Assembly (NCBI GenBank): GCA_947493585.1
Contig: CANLRI010000003.1
Coordinates: 1-64,000 of the forward strand
DNA length: 64,000 bases
Direction: 5' to 3'
Origin: an uncultured Planococcus sp.
GTDB taxonomy: Bacteria > Bacillota > Bacilli > Bacillales_A > Planococcaceae
The notes below the pieces were generated by a model that saw nothing but the letters and a program-made list of their open reading frames with translations, was not told the origin of the DNA and did not search any database. Positions 1 to 7,894 of this stretch are shown here, one piece after another (position 1 is the first letter of the stretch; each line of letters opens with the position of its first letter). The position numbers and the translations under genes are program-made.

Positions 1-76
1 GGCGCGCCCGAGAGGACTCGAACCTCTAACCGCTTGATTCGTAGTCAAGTACTCTATCCAATTGAGCTACGGGCGC
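1..76 (-). tRNA. tRNA-Arg (anticodon ACG)
   Basis: Full cloverleaf on the minus strand: acceptor arms at 70-76 and 4-10 pair over seven bases, the discriminator is at 3, and CC of an encoded CCA tail fills 2-1, with the final A just outside the window. The anticodon loop reads CTACGAA, giving ACG (inosine-modified, reads CGN). It is the last visible member of the minus-strand tRNA cluster, which may continue beyond the edge. Confidence 0.96.
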
Positions 77-93
77 AAATAATTGAATATGTA

Positions 94-179
<86 letters not shown>

Positions 180-206
180 ATAATAATATTTTTTGGGACA
201 AATTCT

Positions 207-235
207 ATTGTATAACTTCAGTTCTTCATTGTCAA
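207..235 (-). promoter_or_regulatory. Internal sigma-A promoter in the tRNA cluster
   Basis: On the minus strand TTGACA (230-235) and TACAAT (207-212) are separated by 17 bases, a near-consensus sigma-A promoter. It sits in the 99-bp gap between tRNA-Gln and tRNA-Leu, so Leu and Arg can be transcribed separately from the upstream five. Confidence 0.85.
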
Positions 236-278
236 GAGCTAATCATTCATTTGAAGTTCGTCTCAGTAACCCTGAAAT

Positions 279-353
279 TGGCTGGGGTACCTGGATTCGA
301 ACCAGGGCATGACGGGATCAAAACCCGTTGCCTTACCGCTTGGCTATACCCCA
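279..353 (-). tRNA. tRNA-Gln (anticodon TTG)
   Basis: Cloverleaf of 75 nt with the acceptor stem TGGGGTA/TACCCCA, discriminator G and encoded CCA at 279-281. The anticodon loop TTTTGAT gives TTG, decoding CAA/CAG. It is the last gene before the internal promoter. Confidence 0.96.
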
Positions 354-363
354 TTGAAAAAAA

Positions 364-439
364 TGGCGGTCCCGACCGGGATCGAACCGGCGATCTCCTG
401 CGTGACAGGCAGGCATGTTAACCGCTACACCACGGGACC
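364..439 (-). tRNA. tRNA-Asp (anticodon GTC)
   Basis: Cloverleaf of 76 nt: acceptor GGTCCCG/CGGGACC, discriminator G and encoded CCA at 364-366. The anticodon loop CTGTCAC gives GTC. Only three bases separate it from the initiator tRNA upstream. Confidence 0.96.
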
Positions 440-441
440 AT

Positions 442-519
<78 letters not shown>

Positions 520-587
520 ACAATGATAATATTTTCAATTGTACCGCACACAAGTATTATACTAGAAAAAGTAATTCAGTATATGTA

Positions 588-662
588 TGGTGACCCCTAC
601 GGGATTCGAACCCGTGTTACCGCCGTGAAAGGGCGGTGTCTTAACCGCTTGACCAAGGGGCC
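588..662 (-). tRNA. tRNA-Glu (anticodon TTC)
   Basis: 75-nt cloverleaf with acceptor GGCCCCT/AGGGGTC (one G-U pair), discriminator A and encoded CCA at 588-590. The anticodon loop CTTTCAC gives TTC. Confidence 0.96.
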
Positions 663-669
663 ATTTAAA

Positions 670-744
670 TGGCTCCGAAGGTAGGACTCGAACCTACGAC
701 CATCGCATTAACAGTGCGGTGCTCTACCACTGAGCTACTTCGGA
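670..744 (-). tRNA. tRNA-Asn (anticodon GTT)
   Basis: 75-nt cloverleaf with acceptor TCCGAAG/CTTCGGA, discriminator G and encoded CCA at 670-672. The anticodon loop CTGTTAA gives GTT. It is the first tRNA of the cluster, about 30 bp downstream of the main promoter. Confidence 0.96.
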
Positions 745-774
745 ATAATGTTTAAGTACTTGTCGACTTTTTCT

Positions 775-803
775 ATTATAAAGAGCCTTACAGGAATCGT
801 CAA
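775..803 (-). promoter_or_regulatory. Main promoter of the tRNA cluster
   Basis: Minus-strand TTGACG (798-803) and TATAAT (775-780) with a 17-base spacer, just upstream of tRNA-Asn. The near-consensus boxes fit a strong stable-RNA promoter. Confidence 0.88.
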
Positions 804-1068
804 CACTTTTATTCATCATTTTATATTTTAATTTGAGTTCGGCATTTATTGTAGCAATATACTTCAATTCGGCCTACCCCATAGCATGTTCAGTTGACCC
901 ACGTGAATCGTTCATTAATAGACCACGAACAGCCGATAGTCTATGAACGGTCGATAGTCACTTCGAACTTTCACTGCCCCTTCTACTCTTCCTATATATA
1001 AATATGAATCGACAGTATTTTCTTTGGCTCATCTCCGTTTAGCAAAACTTCACTCCAAGTTGCTAGAC
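804..1068. other. Intergenic region, no gene seen
   Basis: About 265 bases between the tRNA promoter and the sprT terminator. No start with a ribosome binding site opens a credible frame, and no strong hairpin or promoter was found apart from the flanking ones. The octamer CGATAGTC occurs twice near 931-960, which may be chance. Confidence 0.5.
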
Positions 1069-1101
1069 AAAAAGAAAGAGCTGCTTTTTCAGCAGCCCTT
1101 T
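1069..1101 (-). terminator. Terminator after sprT
   Basis: Minus-strand arms AAAGGGCTGCT (1091-1101) and AGCAGCTCTTT (1075-1085) form an 11-bp stem followed by CTTTTTG. It lies just beyond the sprT stop codon and ends the rsb-tex-sprT block. Confidence 0.88.
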
Positions 1102-1106
1102 CTTTA

Positions 1107-1571
1107 TTATAGACTCTTTTCTCTTTTCATCCGCAATTTTCCGCTGCAGCGTCCACATCTGTACTTGGCAGTGTTCATGCGGATCCTTCTCGGGAATTCT
1201 GTTTTACAGGAGATGCATTCATATAGATGAAAACCATTTGACTTCCGCCGCTTCTCCGCAAGGAGAGAACAAAAGCGCGGAGACCCTGTCTCTTCTAACA
1301 ACTCCCGGAAATCTTTGTCCCGATGTTTGTATCCTTTTCCCTCAAGGTGAAGGTGATAATGGCACAACTCGTGCTTAATGATGCCCGCTAGTTCGTCACT
1401 GCCGAACTTCTCATATGAAGCCGGATTGATTTCAATGTTATGAGAACCCAACAAGTAACGGCCGCCTGTTGTCCGGAGGCGTTTGTTGAAGATACCTTGA
1501 TGGCGGAACGGTTTTCCGAAGATGTCACGCGAAATATCTGCAATCATCTTGGTCAATTCTTCGTTCGTCAT
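1107..1571 (-). CDS. SprT-like zinc metalloprotease domain protein (YdcK type)
   Basis: 154 aa. The HExxH zinc-metalloprotease signature appears as HELCH (about residues 67-71), followed by a C-terminal zinc-ribbon with cysteine pairs CISC and CGRC. That is the layout of the SprT-like family (B. subtilis YdcK), whose physiological substrate in Firmicutes is not established. The ATG has AGGAG eight bases upstream and follows the tex stop by one base, so the two are co-transcribed. The gene order tex-sprT after rsbX matches B. subtilis ydcI-ydcK. Family assignment is firm; cellular function is open. Confidence 0.9.
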   Translation of the reverse strand: MTNEELTKMIADISRDIFGKPFRHQGIFNKRLRTTGGRYLLGSHNIEINPASYEKFGSDELAGIIKHELCHYHLHLEGKGYKHRDKDFRELLEETGSPRFCSLLAEKRRKSNGFHLYECISCKTEFPRRIRMNTAKYRCGRCSGKLRMKREKSL

Positions 1572-1572
1572 C

Positions 1573-3753
1573 TTACCTCTCCTGAAGATCCGGTTGTTGT
1601 TCTTTTGGCGGCAGCATCGTCAAAGCGATTCGGCCTTTTTGTTTTTCGACCTGGTCGACCCAGACAGTGACGATATCTCCGACTGCCACAACGTCAAGCG
1701 GATGTTTCACGAATCCTTTTTTCAACTTAGAGATATGGACCAGTCCGTCCTGTTTCACACCAATGTCAACAAAAGCTCCGAAGTCGACGACGTTGCGCAC
1801 CGTTCCTTGCACTTCCATTCCAGGAGCTAAGTCTTCCATCTTCAAGACGTCGCTCTTCAGCAAGGGCTGAGGGAATTCATCCCGCGGGTCGCGGAATGGT
1901 TTTTTCAACGCATCCACAATGTCCTTGAGTGTCACTTTGCCGATTCCCCATTCCTCGCTTAACTCCGTTAAATCCAAGCCTTCCAGCTTCGCAATAATTT
2001 CTGGGCGGCCAATCATTTTTTTGTCTGCATCGATCAACTTAAGAATTTTCTCGGCAGCTTCATAACTTTCTGGGTGGATACCGGTAGCATCAAGCGGGTT
2101 CTTCCCTTCTGTTATGCGCAGAAACCCGACAGCTTGTTCATAAGTCTTGGCGCCAAGCCGAGGGATTTTCTTCAATTGAACGCGGGAAGTGAATCGGCCA
2201 TTCTCGTCTCGCACTTTAATGATGTTCTCGGCAACGGTCTTGCTGAGGCCGGCGACGTATTGAAGAAGAGATGCTGAAGCCGAGTTAACATTCACGCCAA
2301 CTTGGTTGACCGCAGTCTCGACAACGAAGGTCAATTGGTCTGCTAGCTTTTTCTGTGAGACATCGTGTTGATATTGCCCAACCCCTACAGCTTTCGGGTC
2401 GATCTTCACCAGTTCCGAAAGTGGATCTTGGAGACGGCGGGCGATGGAAGCTGCACTGCGTTCTTCGACTTGCAAGTTCGGAAACTCCGCTCGGGCTACG
2501 TCAGATGCCGAGTAAACACTGGCACCCGCTTCGTTGACGATGACGTAAGATGCTTTTTTCGCAGATTCGCTGAGGAAATCCGCAACAAATTGTTCGGTTT
2601 CACGCGATGCTGTGCCGTTTCCAATCGCCATGATTTCAATAGGGTAGGTGTCCGTTAGACACTGCAAGATTTTCTTCGCGCCTTTTTGGTCGGATTTTGG
2701 GGGATGTGGATAAATCACTGCCACTTCCAATAGTTTTCCTGTCGCATCAATCACTGCTAATTTACATCCCGTTCGGTAAGCTGGGTCAATGCCGAGCACC
2801 ATTTTATCTTTCATCGGGGGCTGCAGTAATAGATTGCGCAGATTTTCCGAAAAGATGTGTATGGCTTGGGTTTCACCTTTTTCACTTAGTTCTGTCCGGA
2901 TTTCACGTTCAATGGATGGTTGGATTAGGCGTTTGTAGCTGTCTTCAATGGCCGCTTCGACTTCTTTAACGGCAGGGCTTCCTGTTTTCATCCATTTGTC
3001 TTTCATCAAACGAATGATCCGGTCGACTGGAGGTGTGACAGCTACTTTCAATACACCCTCTTTTTCGCCACGGTTAATGGCTAGAATACGGTGCGGGACA
3101 ATCTTTTTAATAGCTTCACTGTATTCGTAATACATTTGGAAAACTTGTTTTTCGTCTTCATGCCCTTTTTTGGCTGCTGTCTCCAGCAGGCCATTATCAC
3201 GAGTCATGCGACGGGCTTTTTCACGGATTTCAGGATCATCCGCAAAAAGCTCGGCTAAAATATCCTGTGCTCCAGCAATCGCTTCTTCCGTAGTTTCAAC
3301 ACCCTTTTCAGCACTGATATACTGTTCCACAACGGTTTTCAACGGCTCTTGTCCCGGTTTCAAAAGCCAATCAGCCAGTCCCTGCAACCCTTTTTCTTTT
3401 GCGATAGTCGCCTTCGTGCGGCGTTTTTGTTTATAAGGGCGGTATAAGTCTTCTACTCTTTGAAGCACAGTAGCTCCTTTGATGGCTTTTTCAAGTTCGG
3501 GAGTCAATTGCTCTTGTTCCTCAATCGAACGGATCACATCCGTTTTCCTTTGTTCCAAGTTTTGGATATATGTATAACGATCTTCTATTGCTTTTATCTG
3601 GACTTCATCTAATGAACCAGTCGCTTCTTTTCGGTAACGGGCGATAAAAGGCACCGTATTTCCGTCTTCAAGCAGCTCAATGACTTGTTTTGCCTGGTTT
3701 GGTTTAACGCCGGCATCTTTGGCGATTAATGCGTGCAATTGCTGAGTATCCAT
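1573..3753 (-). CDS. tex: Tex family RNA-binding transcription accessory protein
   Basis: 726 aa from the chosen start. Tex proteins bind nucleic acid and are linked to transcription and toxin expression. Visible in order are an all-helical N-terminal part with the GNTVPFIARYRKEATG segment (about residues 30-45), a YqgF/RNase-H-like core (GIDPAYRTGCKLAVID, about 320), helix-hairpin-helix repeats (about 490-560) and a C-terminal S1 domain (GAFVDIGVKQDGLVHIS, about 665-680). A GTG nine bases upstream is in frame, but AGGAAG lies correctly, 8 bases, before the ATG at 3753, so I chose that. It follows rsbX across a terminator and precedes sprT. Confidence 0.95.
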   Translation of the reverse strand: MDTQQLHALIAKDAGVKPNQAKQVIELLEDGNTVPFIARYRKEATGSLDEVQIKAIEDRYTYIQNLEQRKTDVIRSIEEQEQLTPELEKAIKGATVLQRVEDLYRPYKQKRRTKATIAKEKGLQGLADWLLKPGQEPLKTVVEQYISAEKGVETTEEAIAGAQDILAELFADDPEIREKARRMTRDNGLLETAAKKGHEDEKQVFQMYYEYSEAIKKIVPHRILAINRGEKEGVLKVAVTPPVDRIIRLMKDKWMKTGSPAVKEVEAAIEDSYKRLIQPSIEREIRTELSEKGETQAIHIFSENLRNLLLQPPMKDKMVLGIDPAYRTGCKLAVIDATGKLLEVAVIYPHPPKSDQKGAKKILQCLTDTYPIEIMAIGNGTASRETEQFVADFLSESAKKASYVIVNEAGASVYSASDVARAEFPNLQVEERSAASIARRLQDPLSELVKIDPKAVGVGQYQHDVSQKKLADQLTFVVETAVNQVGVNVNSASASLLQYVAGLSKTVAENIIKVRDENGRFTSRVQLKKIPRLGAKTYEQAVGFLRITEGKNPLDATGIHPESYEAAEKILKLIDADKKMIGRPEIIAKLEGLDLTELSEEWGIGKVTLKDIVDALKKPFRDPRDEFPQPLLKSDVLKMEDLAPGMEVQGTVRNVVDFGAFVDIGVKQDGLVHISKLKKGFVKHPLDVVAVGDIVTVWVDQVEKQKGRIALTMLPPKEQQPDLQER

Positions 3754-3834
3754 TCTATGCACTTCCTTTCTGCCTTTCTATTTTAACATGCTTGGTGATA
3801 ATCAGAGAAACAAGCCGACACGCTTCTTTTTCCA

Positions 3835-3870
3835 TAAAAAAAGAAGCCTCTCCTTAATGGAGAAGGCTTC
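3835..3870 (-). terminator. Terminator of the sigB operon, overlapping the end of rsbX
   Basis: Minus-strand arms GAAGCCTTCTCC and GGAGAGGCTTC flank a short loop and are followed by eight T. The rsbX stop codon (3854-3856) lies inside the hairpin, so the last codons of rsbX form the 5' arm. Confidence 0.88.
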
Positions 3871-4453
3871 CTGAAATTAATGTAGCGTCGTCGCCTGTTT
3901 GAATGGATGCAAGGATATCTTCATAAAGCCGTTTCGGCGCTCCCGCTCTTCTCATCATGGCTTTTGGATTGCGTAAATCCACGCCATCTGAATGAATCAG
4001 GAACAAGTCGTTCTCCAAATACGTATAAAGCTGCGTTTTCAGCTTTTGGGGGCGTCCTGAAAGGTAGCCCATGACTGGCAGCGGATAAATCACTTCATCG
4101 GTTTCTCTTCTATAAAGGTAGAAACGGATATTGCCTACACAACTGTATTCCAAAGTGCGTTTCTTGAAATCCACTTTAAAGATGGCGACTGCAGCCCCAC
4201 GTTTTTGCATCATCAAACCATTGAATCGGTTCATCAATTGATCGATTGTCTCATGATGATATTCTTTCAAGATTTGTGGGATGACCTGCGACGATTCGCG
4301 CGCTACAGGCCCACTTCCCAAACCATCGGCTACGGAGCAAATAAAGTATTCATCCGTCAATACAGTGAAATAACTGTCGCCGGATTCATAATTTCCTTTT
4401 TTCGCTGCGTTGTAGGCATAGGCTTCCACATTTTCATGGCGAATTTCTTCCAC
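3854..4453 (-). CDS. rsbX: RsbX, PP2C-type phosphoserine phosphatase resetting the stressosome
   Basis: 199 aa. In B. subtilis RsbX dephosphorylates the stressosome proteins RsbS and RsbR to reset the stress signal. PP2C metal-binding motifs are visible: SVADGLGSG (about residue 38), IHSDGVDL (about 153) and the terminal DDATLI. The start is GTG; its first two bases TG... share the TAG stop of sigB (CCTAGTG), which implies translational coupling. It is the last gene of the sigma-B operon. The C-terminus extends a few residues (GSLLH) beyond the last motif into the terminator stem. Confidence 0.93.
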   Translation of the reverse strand: MEEIRHENVEAYAYNAAKKGNYESGDSYFTVLTDEYFICSVADGLGSGPVARESSQVIPQILKEYHHETIDQLMNRFNGLMMQKRGAAVAIFKVDFKKRTLEYSCVGNIRFYLYRRETDEVIYPLPVMGYLSGRPQKLKTQLYTYLENDLFLIHSDGVDLRNPKAMMRRAGAPKRLYEDILASIQTGDDATLISGSLLH

Positions 4454-5235
4454 TAGGAAACCCCGCCGGCAGCCAAAATGGCTTCCTGAAGCTTTTTGAT
4501 GGCTTTTCGTTGAAGGCGTGAAACGTGCATCTGGGATATACCCAGGCGATCGCCTGCTTCCTTCTGGCTCAGCTGCTCTATGTAGGTGTATTGGATGATC
4601 TGCTTTTCCCGATCGGAAAGGACATTCATCGCTTCCGCCACGAGCATACGCTGATCCGCTTTTTCGTATCCGTCATCTTCCTGGCCAACTACGTCAAACA
4701 ATGTAACCGTGCTGCCGTCCGAATCCGCCTCGAGTGAATGGTCCATGGAAAGCGCTTGATAGCTTTTGCCCATCTCCATCGCTTCCAAAACGTCGTCTTC
4801 GTCAACATCCAGATACTCAGCGATTTCCCAAACTTGCGGAGAACGCTGAAGCTCTGTCGTCAACACTTCAACCGTCGCTTTGATGCGCGGCCCAAGTTCT
4901 TTTATGCGGCGCGGTACATGGATTGCCCATGTTTTGTCACGCAAAAAGCGCTTGATTTCACCGATAATGGTCGGCACCGCAAAAGCTTCAAAACTGCGGC
5001 CATAAGATGGATCATAACGCCGGATTGCACCGAGCAAGCCAAGCATGCCCACTTGTGCAATGTCTTCGTGATAAGATTTCCCGTTTGAATACTTGCGGGC
5101 AATCGATTCCACAAGACGGCGGTAATTGAGGACAAGGTTTGTCTGGGCTTCCTCATCCTCCGTTTTTTGATAAGCTTCAATCCATTCCAGTACCTGTTCT
5201 TTCGTTGGCTGATTAGGATGAGATTGTTTCGACAT
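4453..5235 (-). CDS. sigB: RNA polymerase sigma factor SigB (general stress)
   Basis: 260 aa from the chosen start, close to the 262 aa of B. subtilis SigB. Region 2 (SYHEDIAQVGMLGLLGAIRRYD, about residues 47-70; core-binding and -10 recognition) and region 4 helix-turn-helix (SQKEAGDRLGISQMHVSRLQ, about 220-240; -35 recognition) are clear. A longer frame begins at 5262, but the ATG at 5235 (MSKQSHPNQ) aligns with known SigB N-termini; either start overlaps rsbW. Autoregulation is implied by the sigma-B promoter at 6082-6107. Regulated post-translationally by RsbW and RsbV. Confidence 0.95.
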   Translation of the reverse strand: MSKQSHPNQPTKEQVLEWIEAYQKTEDEEAQTNLVLNYRRLVESIARKYSNGKSYHEDIAQVGMLGLLGAIRRYDPSYGRSFEAFAVPTIIGEIKRFLRDKTWAIHVPRRIKELGPRIKATVEVLTTELQRSPQVWEIAEYLDVDEDDVLEAMEMGKSYQALSMDHSLEADSDGSTVTLFDVVGQEDDGYEKADQRMLVAEAMNVLSDREKQIIQYTYIEQLSQKEAGDRLGISQMHVSRLQRKAIKKLQEAILAAGGVS

Positions 5236-5683
5236 CCTCTTCCACCCGCTCTCCTTCAACATGCTTGGTCATAAAGACAGTAACGCCTTCCTGATGATGC
5301 ACTTTCACTTCATCCATAAGCGTTTCGATCAAATACAGACCGAGACCTCCCTCGCGCAGGAACGCTCCTTCTTCCTGATCGTGGTAAGGGCCCACTTTTG
5401 CCTTGGTTTCTTCAAAGTTGAAGCTTTGGCCGTGGTCGGCTACCATAATTTCAATTTTATCTTCATATAATGCGCAACCGATAACCACTTCGCCCTCTTC
5501 TCCTTCAGAATAAGCGTGCTGGACAGCGTTTGTCACTGCTTCACTTGAAGCAATTTTCAAATCTTCAATGTCGTCAAATGAAAACCCGATGCGGCTTGCA
5601 AGGCCTGAAATCGTCAAACGAGCAACGCCTACATACTGGGATTTGGCCGGGACGCGCATCTCTACATAATCGAAAGGACGCAT
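5213..5683 (-). CDS. rsbW: RsbW, anti-sigma-B factor and serine kinase
   Basis: 156 aa. RsbW binds SigB and holds it inactive, and phosphorylates RsbV. The Bergerat (GHKL) ATP-binding fold is visible: N-box SSEAVTNAVQHAY (about residues 46-58), DHGQSFN (about 90) and the glycine-rich GGLGLYLIETLMDEV (about 112-126). It starts two bases after rsbV stops and overlaps sigB, as in other Gram-positive sigB operons, so that inhibitor and sigma factor are made together. Confidence 0.95.
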   Translation of the reverse strand: MRPFDYVEMRVPAKSQYVGVARLTISGLASRIGFSFDDIEDLKIASSEAVTNAVQHAYSEGEEGEVVIGCALYEDKIEIMVADHGQSFNFEETKAKVGPYHDQEEGAFLREGGLGLYLIETLMDEVKVHHQEGVTVFMTKHVEGERVEEDVETISS

Positions 5684-5685
5684 GA

Positions 5686-6018
5686 TTAATTCCCACCCTT
5701 CCCGACTGCTGCTTCAATATCCATAATATCGCCTAGGCCTGTAATATCAAATAGTCGCTTCAAGCGGCTCGAAAGGCCAGTCAGTTTCAGATGGCCACCC
5801 TTTGCATTGATGGATTTATAGAACGCAACGAAAACACCTAAGCCTGTGCTATCCATGTAATCGACACCAGATAAGTCCAATTCGGCATTCAAGCCTTCTT
5901 GCCCCTGGTATGCTTCTAGTTTTTCGCGGAGTACTGGTGCTGTATGTGCATCGATTTCTCCGTGAATATCGCCTTTTAATTTATTGTCATTTTCTGTCAA
6001 ATTAACTTGAATATTCAT
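5686..6018 (-). CDS. rsbV: RsbV, anti-anti-sigma factor
   Basis: 110 aa, a single STAS domain. The phosphorylatable serine is visible in DYMDSTGLG (Ser57, equivalent to Ser56 of B. subtilis). Unphosphorylated RsbV binds RsbW and frees SigB; RsbW phosphorylates it and RsbU dephosphorylates it. It is the first gene downstream of the internal sigma-B promoter, so rsbV-rsbW-sigB-rsbX form the autoregulated half of the operon. Confidence 0.95.
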   Translation of the reverse strand: MNIQVNLTENDNKLKGDIHGEIDAHTAPVLREKLEAYQGQEGLNAELDLSGVDYMDSTGLGVFVAFYKSINAKGGHLKLTGLSSRLKRLFDITGLGDIMDIEAAVGKGGN

Positions 6019-6081
6019 CTCTATATGACACCCCGTTTTGTATGATTCAATTCGGCTGTAAAAAAGCCATTCTAAGCTTTC

Positions 6082-6107
6082 ATACCCGCTGTTAAATGAC
6101 TTTAAAC
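6082..6107 (-). promoter_or_regulatory. Sigma-B promoter of rsbV-rsbW-sigB-rsbX
   Basis: Minus strand: GTTTAA (6102-6107), 14 bases, GGGTAT (6082-6087), a perfect match to the sigma-B consensus. It lies directly after the rsbU stop codon and about 65 bp before the rsbV start, the same place as in B. subtilis. It gives positive autoregulation of sigB. Confidence 0.94.
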
Positions 6108-6113
6108 ATCCAA

Positions 6114-7115
6114 TTAAACCTTCTTGTAAACCACTAAAGTGAAATCATCCTGTAGTTCTGCGTTCTGCATTCTTTCAAGTTCATCATAGACATGTTGAAC
6201 AATTGCCTGGGCTGGTTGGTTCTTCTTTTGCTCAATTAATTTATAGATGACCTCGCGCTCGATAAACCCTTCATCCGTACGGCCTTCGGTCACTCCGTCC
6301 GTCATCATGATGACCATATCACCTTTATCTAAGGTGACGGAATGCTCTTCGTAAACCGCAGCCGGCGAAACGCCGAGCAGCAAACCTTTTGCTTCAAGTT
6401 CATCAAATTCTCCTGTAGCGGCCCGGTAAAGAATGGCAGGCTCGTGCCCAGCCGATCCATAAGTAAGCCGGGCAGCCCCGGCATCATAGTTTGCATAGAA
6501 CATCGATACGAACATCGAATCATCTACGCTTTTTTCTACGATCCGGTTAATCACGCCGAGCACGTCTTTTGGCAAGGCGTGCGAGCTGTTCAAGCTGTCC
6601 ATACCGAATTTGATCATGGACATGCAAAGAGCTGCCGGCAGCCCTTTGCCGATGACATCGGCAACGGCTACGCCAGCGTATCCATCGTAATCGCTGACAA
6701 AATAAATATAGTCCCCGTTCATCTTCTTGGCCGGAATCGACAATAAGCCGATATCCAATCCGTCAAGCGACGGCAACTTTGTCTTGAGCAGCGTTTCCTG
6801 CACATTGGCTGCCAAGTCCATTTCCACTTTCAGTTCTTCTTGGCGCTTCAGCAAACTCTGGCGTTCTTGCAATGCTAAGCCATAATTGATCATCATTTCA
6901 ATCAAAAAATCAAATGAATGCCAAACAACATCCGGGAGATCACTATAGAGCTCCCGGATGGCTGCTTTGTGCATACTGATCACTTCTTCCGGAGAAATAT
7001 TCTCTAGAATCAGTTGTCTGCTGAAATTTTGGCCGACGTATAGATTTTGCTCCGTCTGCTTTTTTACGTATTCGTTCAGAATTTCTTGATACTGTGCTTC
7101 AATGTGTTGAGGCAT
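6114..7115 (-). CDS. rsbU: RsbU, PP2C phosphatase activating RsbV
   Basis: 333 aa. The N-terminal helical domain (about 1-85) is the RsbT-binding part of RsbU; the C-terminal PP2C/SpoIIE domain shows GVAVADVIGKGLPAAL (about 152-167) and MMTDGVTEG (about 271-279) with metal-binding aspartates. When stress frees RsbT from the stressosome, RsbT activates RsbU, which dephosphorylates RsbV. It lies 12 bp after rsbT and just before the internal sigma-B promoter. Confidence 0.95.
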   Translation of the reverse strand: MPQHIEAQYQEILNEYVKKQTEQNLYVGQNFSRQLILENISPEEVISMHKAAIRELYSDLPDVVWHSFDFLIEMMINYGLALQERQSLLKRQEELKVEMDLAANVQETLLKTKLPSLDGLDIGLLSIPAKKMNGDYIYFVSDYDGYAGVAVADVIGKGLPAALCMSMIKFGMDSLNSSHALPKDVLGVINRIVEKSVDDSMFVSMFYANYDAGAARLTYGSAGHEPAILYRAATGEFDELEAKGLLLGVSPAAVYEEHSVTLDKGDMVIMMTDGVTEGRTDEGFIEREVIYKLIEQKKNQPAQAIVQHVYDELERMQNAELQDDFTLVVYKKV

Positions 7116-7127
7116 TTAGCGTTCCCC

Positions 7128-7529
7128 CTAGCGGAGCCACTTCGTAGCCCGTATATCTGTCCCTTCGCCTTGGATCGTTTCGATCTTGAAATCGTCCATT
7201 AAGCGCTTCACACCCGGCAGGCCTGCACCCAGTCCTCCTGATGTCGTAAAACCATCTTCCATTACTTTTCTGACATCCGGAATTCCCGGGCCGCTGTCAG
7301 CAGCGATAATCAGGATTCCCTTCATGCCATTTTCGATCAGCTGCTGAATTTCAATCCTGCCCTGACCGGCATATAAATAAATATTGCGGGCAAGCTCACT
7401 GATGGCCGTCGTGATCCGCGCTTGGTCCACGGTGCCGAAGCCGAGCTCTTTGGCGACATTACGCCCGAGCTGCCGTGCCGCTACAATATCCCATTCCGTT
7501 AAAATTTCCACTGAGGATTGGTCGCTCAT
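7128..7529 (-). CDS. rsbT: RsbT, switch kinase and activator of RsbU
   Basis: 133 aa, same length as B. subtilis RsbT. GHKL kinase signatures: SELARNIYLYAG (about residues 45-56), DSGPGIPD (about 79) and GGLGAGLPGVKRLMD (about 98-112). It phosphorylates RsbR and RsbS, leaves the stressosome and activates RsbU. A TTG two codons upstream is in frame, but GGAGG is seven bases before the ATG at 7529, which also matches the family N-terminus. It overlaps or abuts the rsbS stop, typical of coupled translation. Confidence 0.95.
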   Translation of the reverse strand: MSDQSSVEILTEWDIVAARQLGRNVAKELGFGTVDQARITTAISELARNIYLYAGQGRIEIQQLIENGMKGILIIAADSGPGIPDVRKVMEDGFTTSGGLGAGLPGVKRLMDDFKIETIQGEGTDIRATKWLR

Positions 7530-7531
7530 CT

Positions 7532-7894
7532 TCAAGCCTCCAATTCCAGTTGAAGTTTCTCCAAGCCGTTCTCTAGATCAAGTGCCGTCATAACATCTTC
7601 AAGTCGAATTCCGAGCTCGATCAAAGTGATGGCAACTGCCGGCTGGATACCGGTAATAACCACTCTTGCCCCCATCAGGCTGGACATACTAATGACATCC
7701 CCCAGTACTTTGGCAATGAATGAATCAATAAAGTCGATGGACGTCAAATCAATGACCACTCCACGGGCGCTGGTTTCATGCAATTTAGTCAAAAGATCTT
7801 CCTGGAACTGCAAAGCTGTCTGATCATCCAGTTCCCATTGGATCGAAACGATTAATGTATCTTTCAATTTTAGAATTGGGATTCTCACATTCAT
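7532..7894 (-). CDS. rsbS: RsbS, stressosome scaffold STAS protein
   Basis: 120 aa, a single STAS domain. The serine phosphorylated by RsbT is visible at Ser58 in [14 protein letters not shown]. RsbS with RsbR builds the 1.8-MDa stressosome that sequesters RsbT. Its ATG overlaps the rsbR stop by four bases (ATGA), consistent with stoichiometric production. Confidence 0.95.
   Translation of the reverse strand: MNVRIPILKLKDTLIVSIQWELDDQTALQFQEDLLTKLHETSARGVVIDLTSIDFIDSFIAKVLGDVISMSSLMGARVVITGIQPAVAITLIELGIRLEDVMTALDLENGLEKLQLELEA

Noticed and set aside
556..561. TATAAT between tRNA-Glu and tRNA-fMet as a third tRNA promoter
   Set aside because: The -35 position reads ATATAC and the gap is short; too weak to claim.
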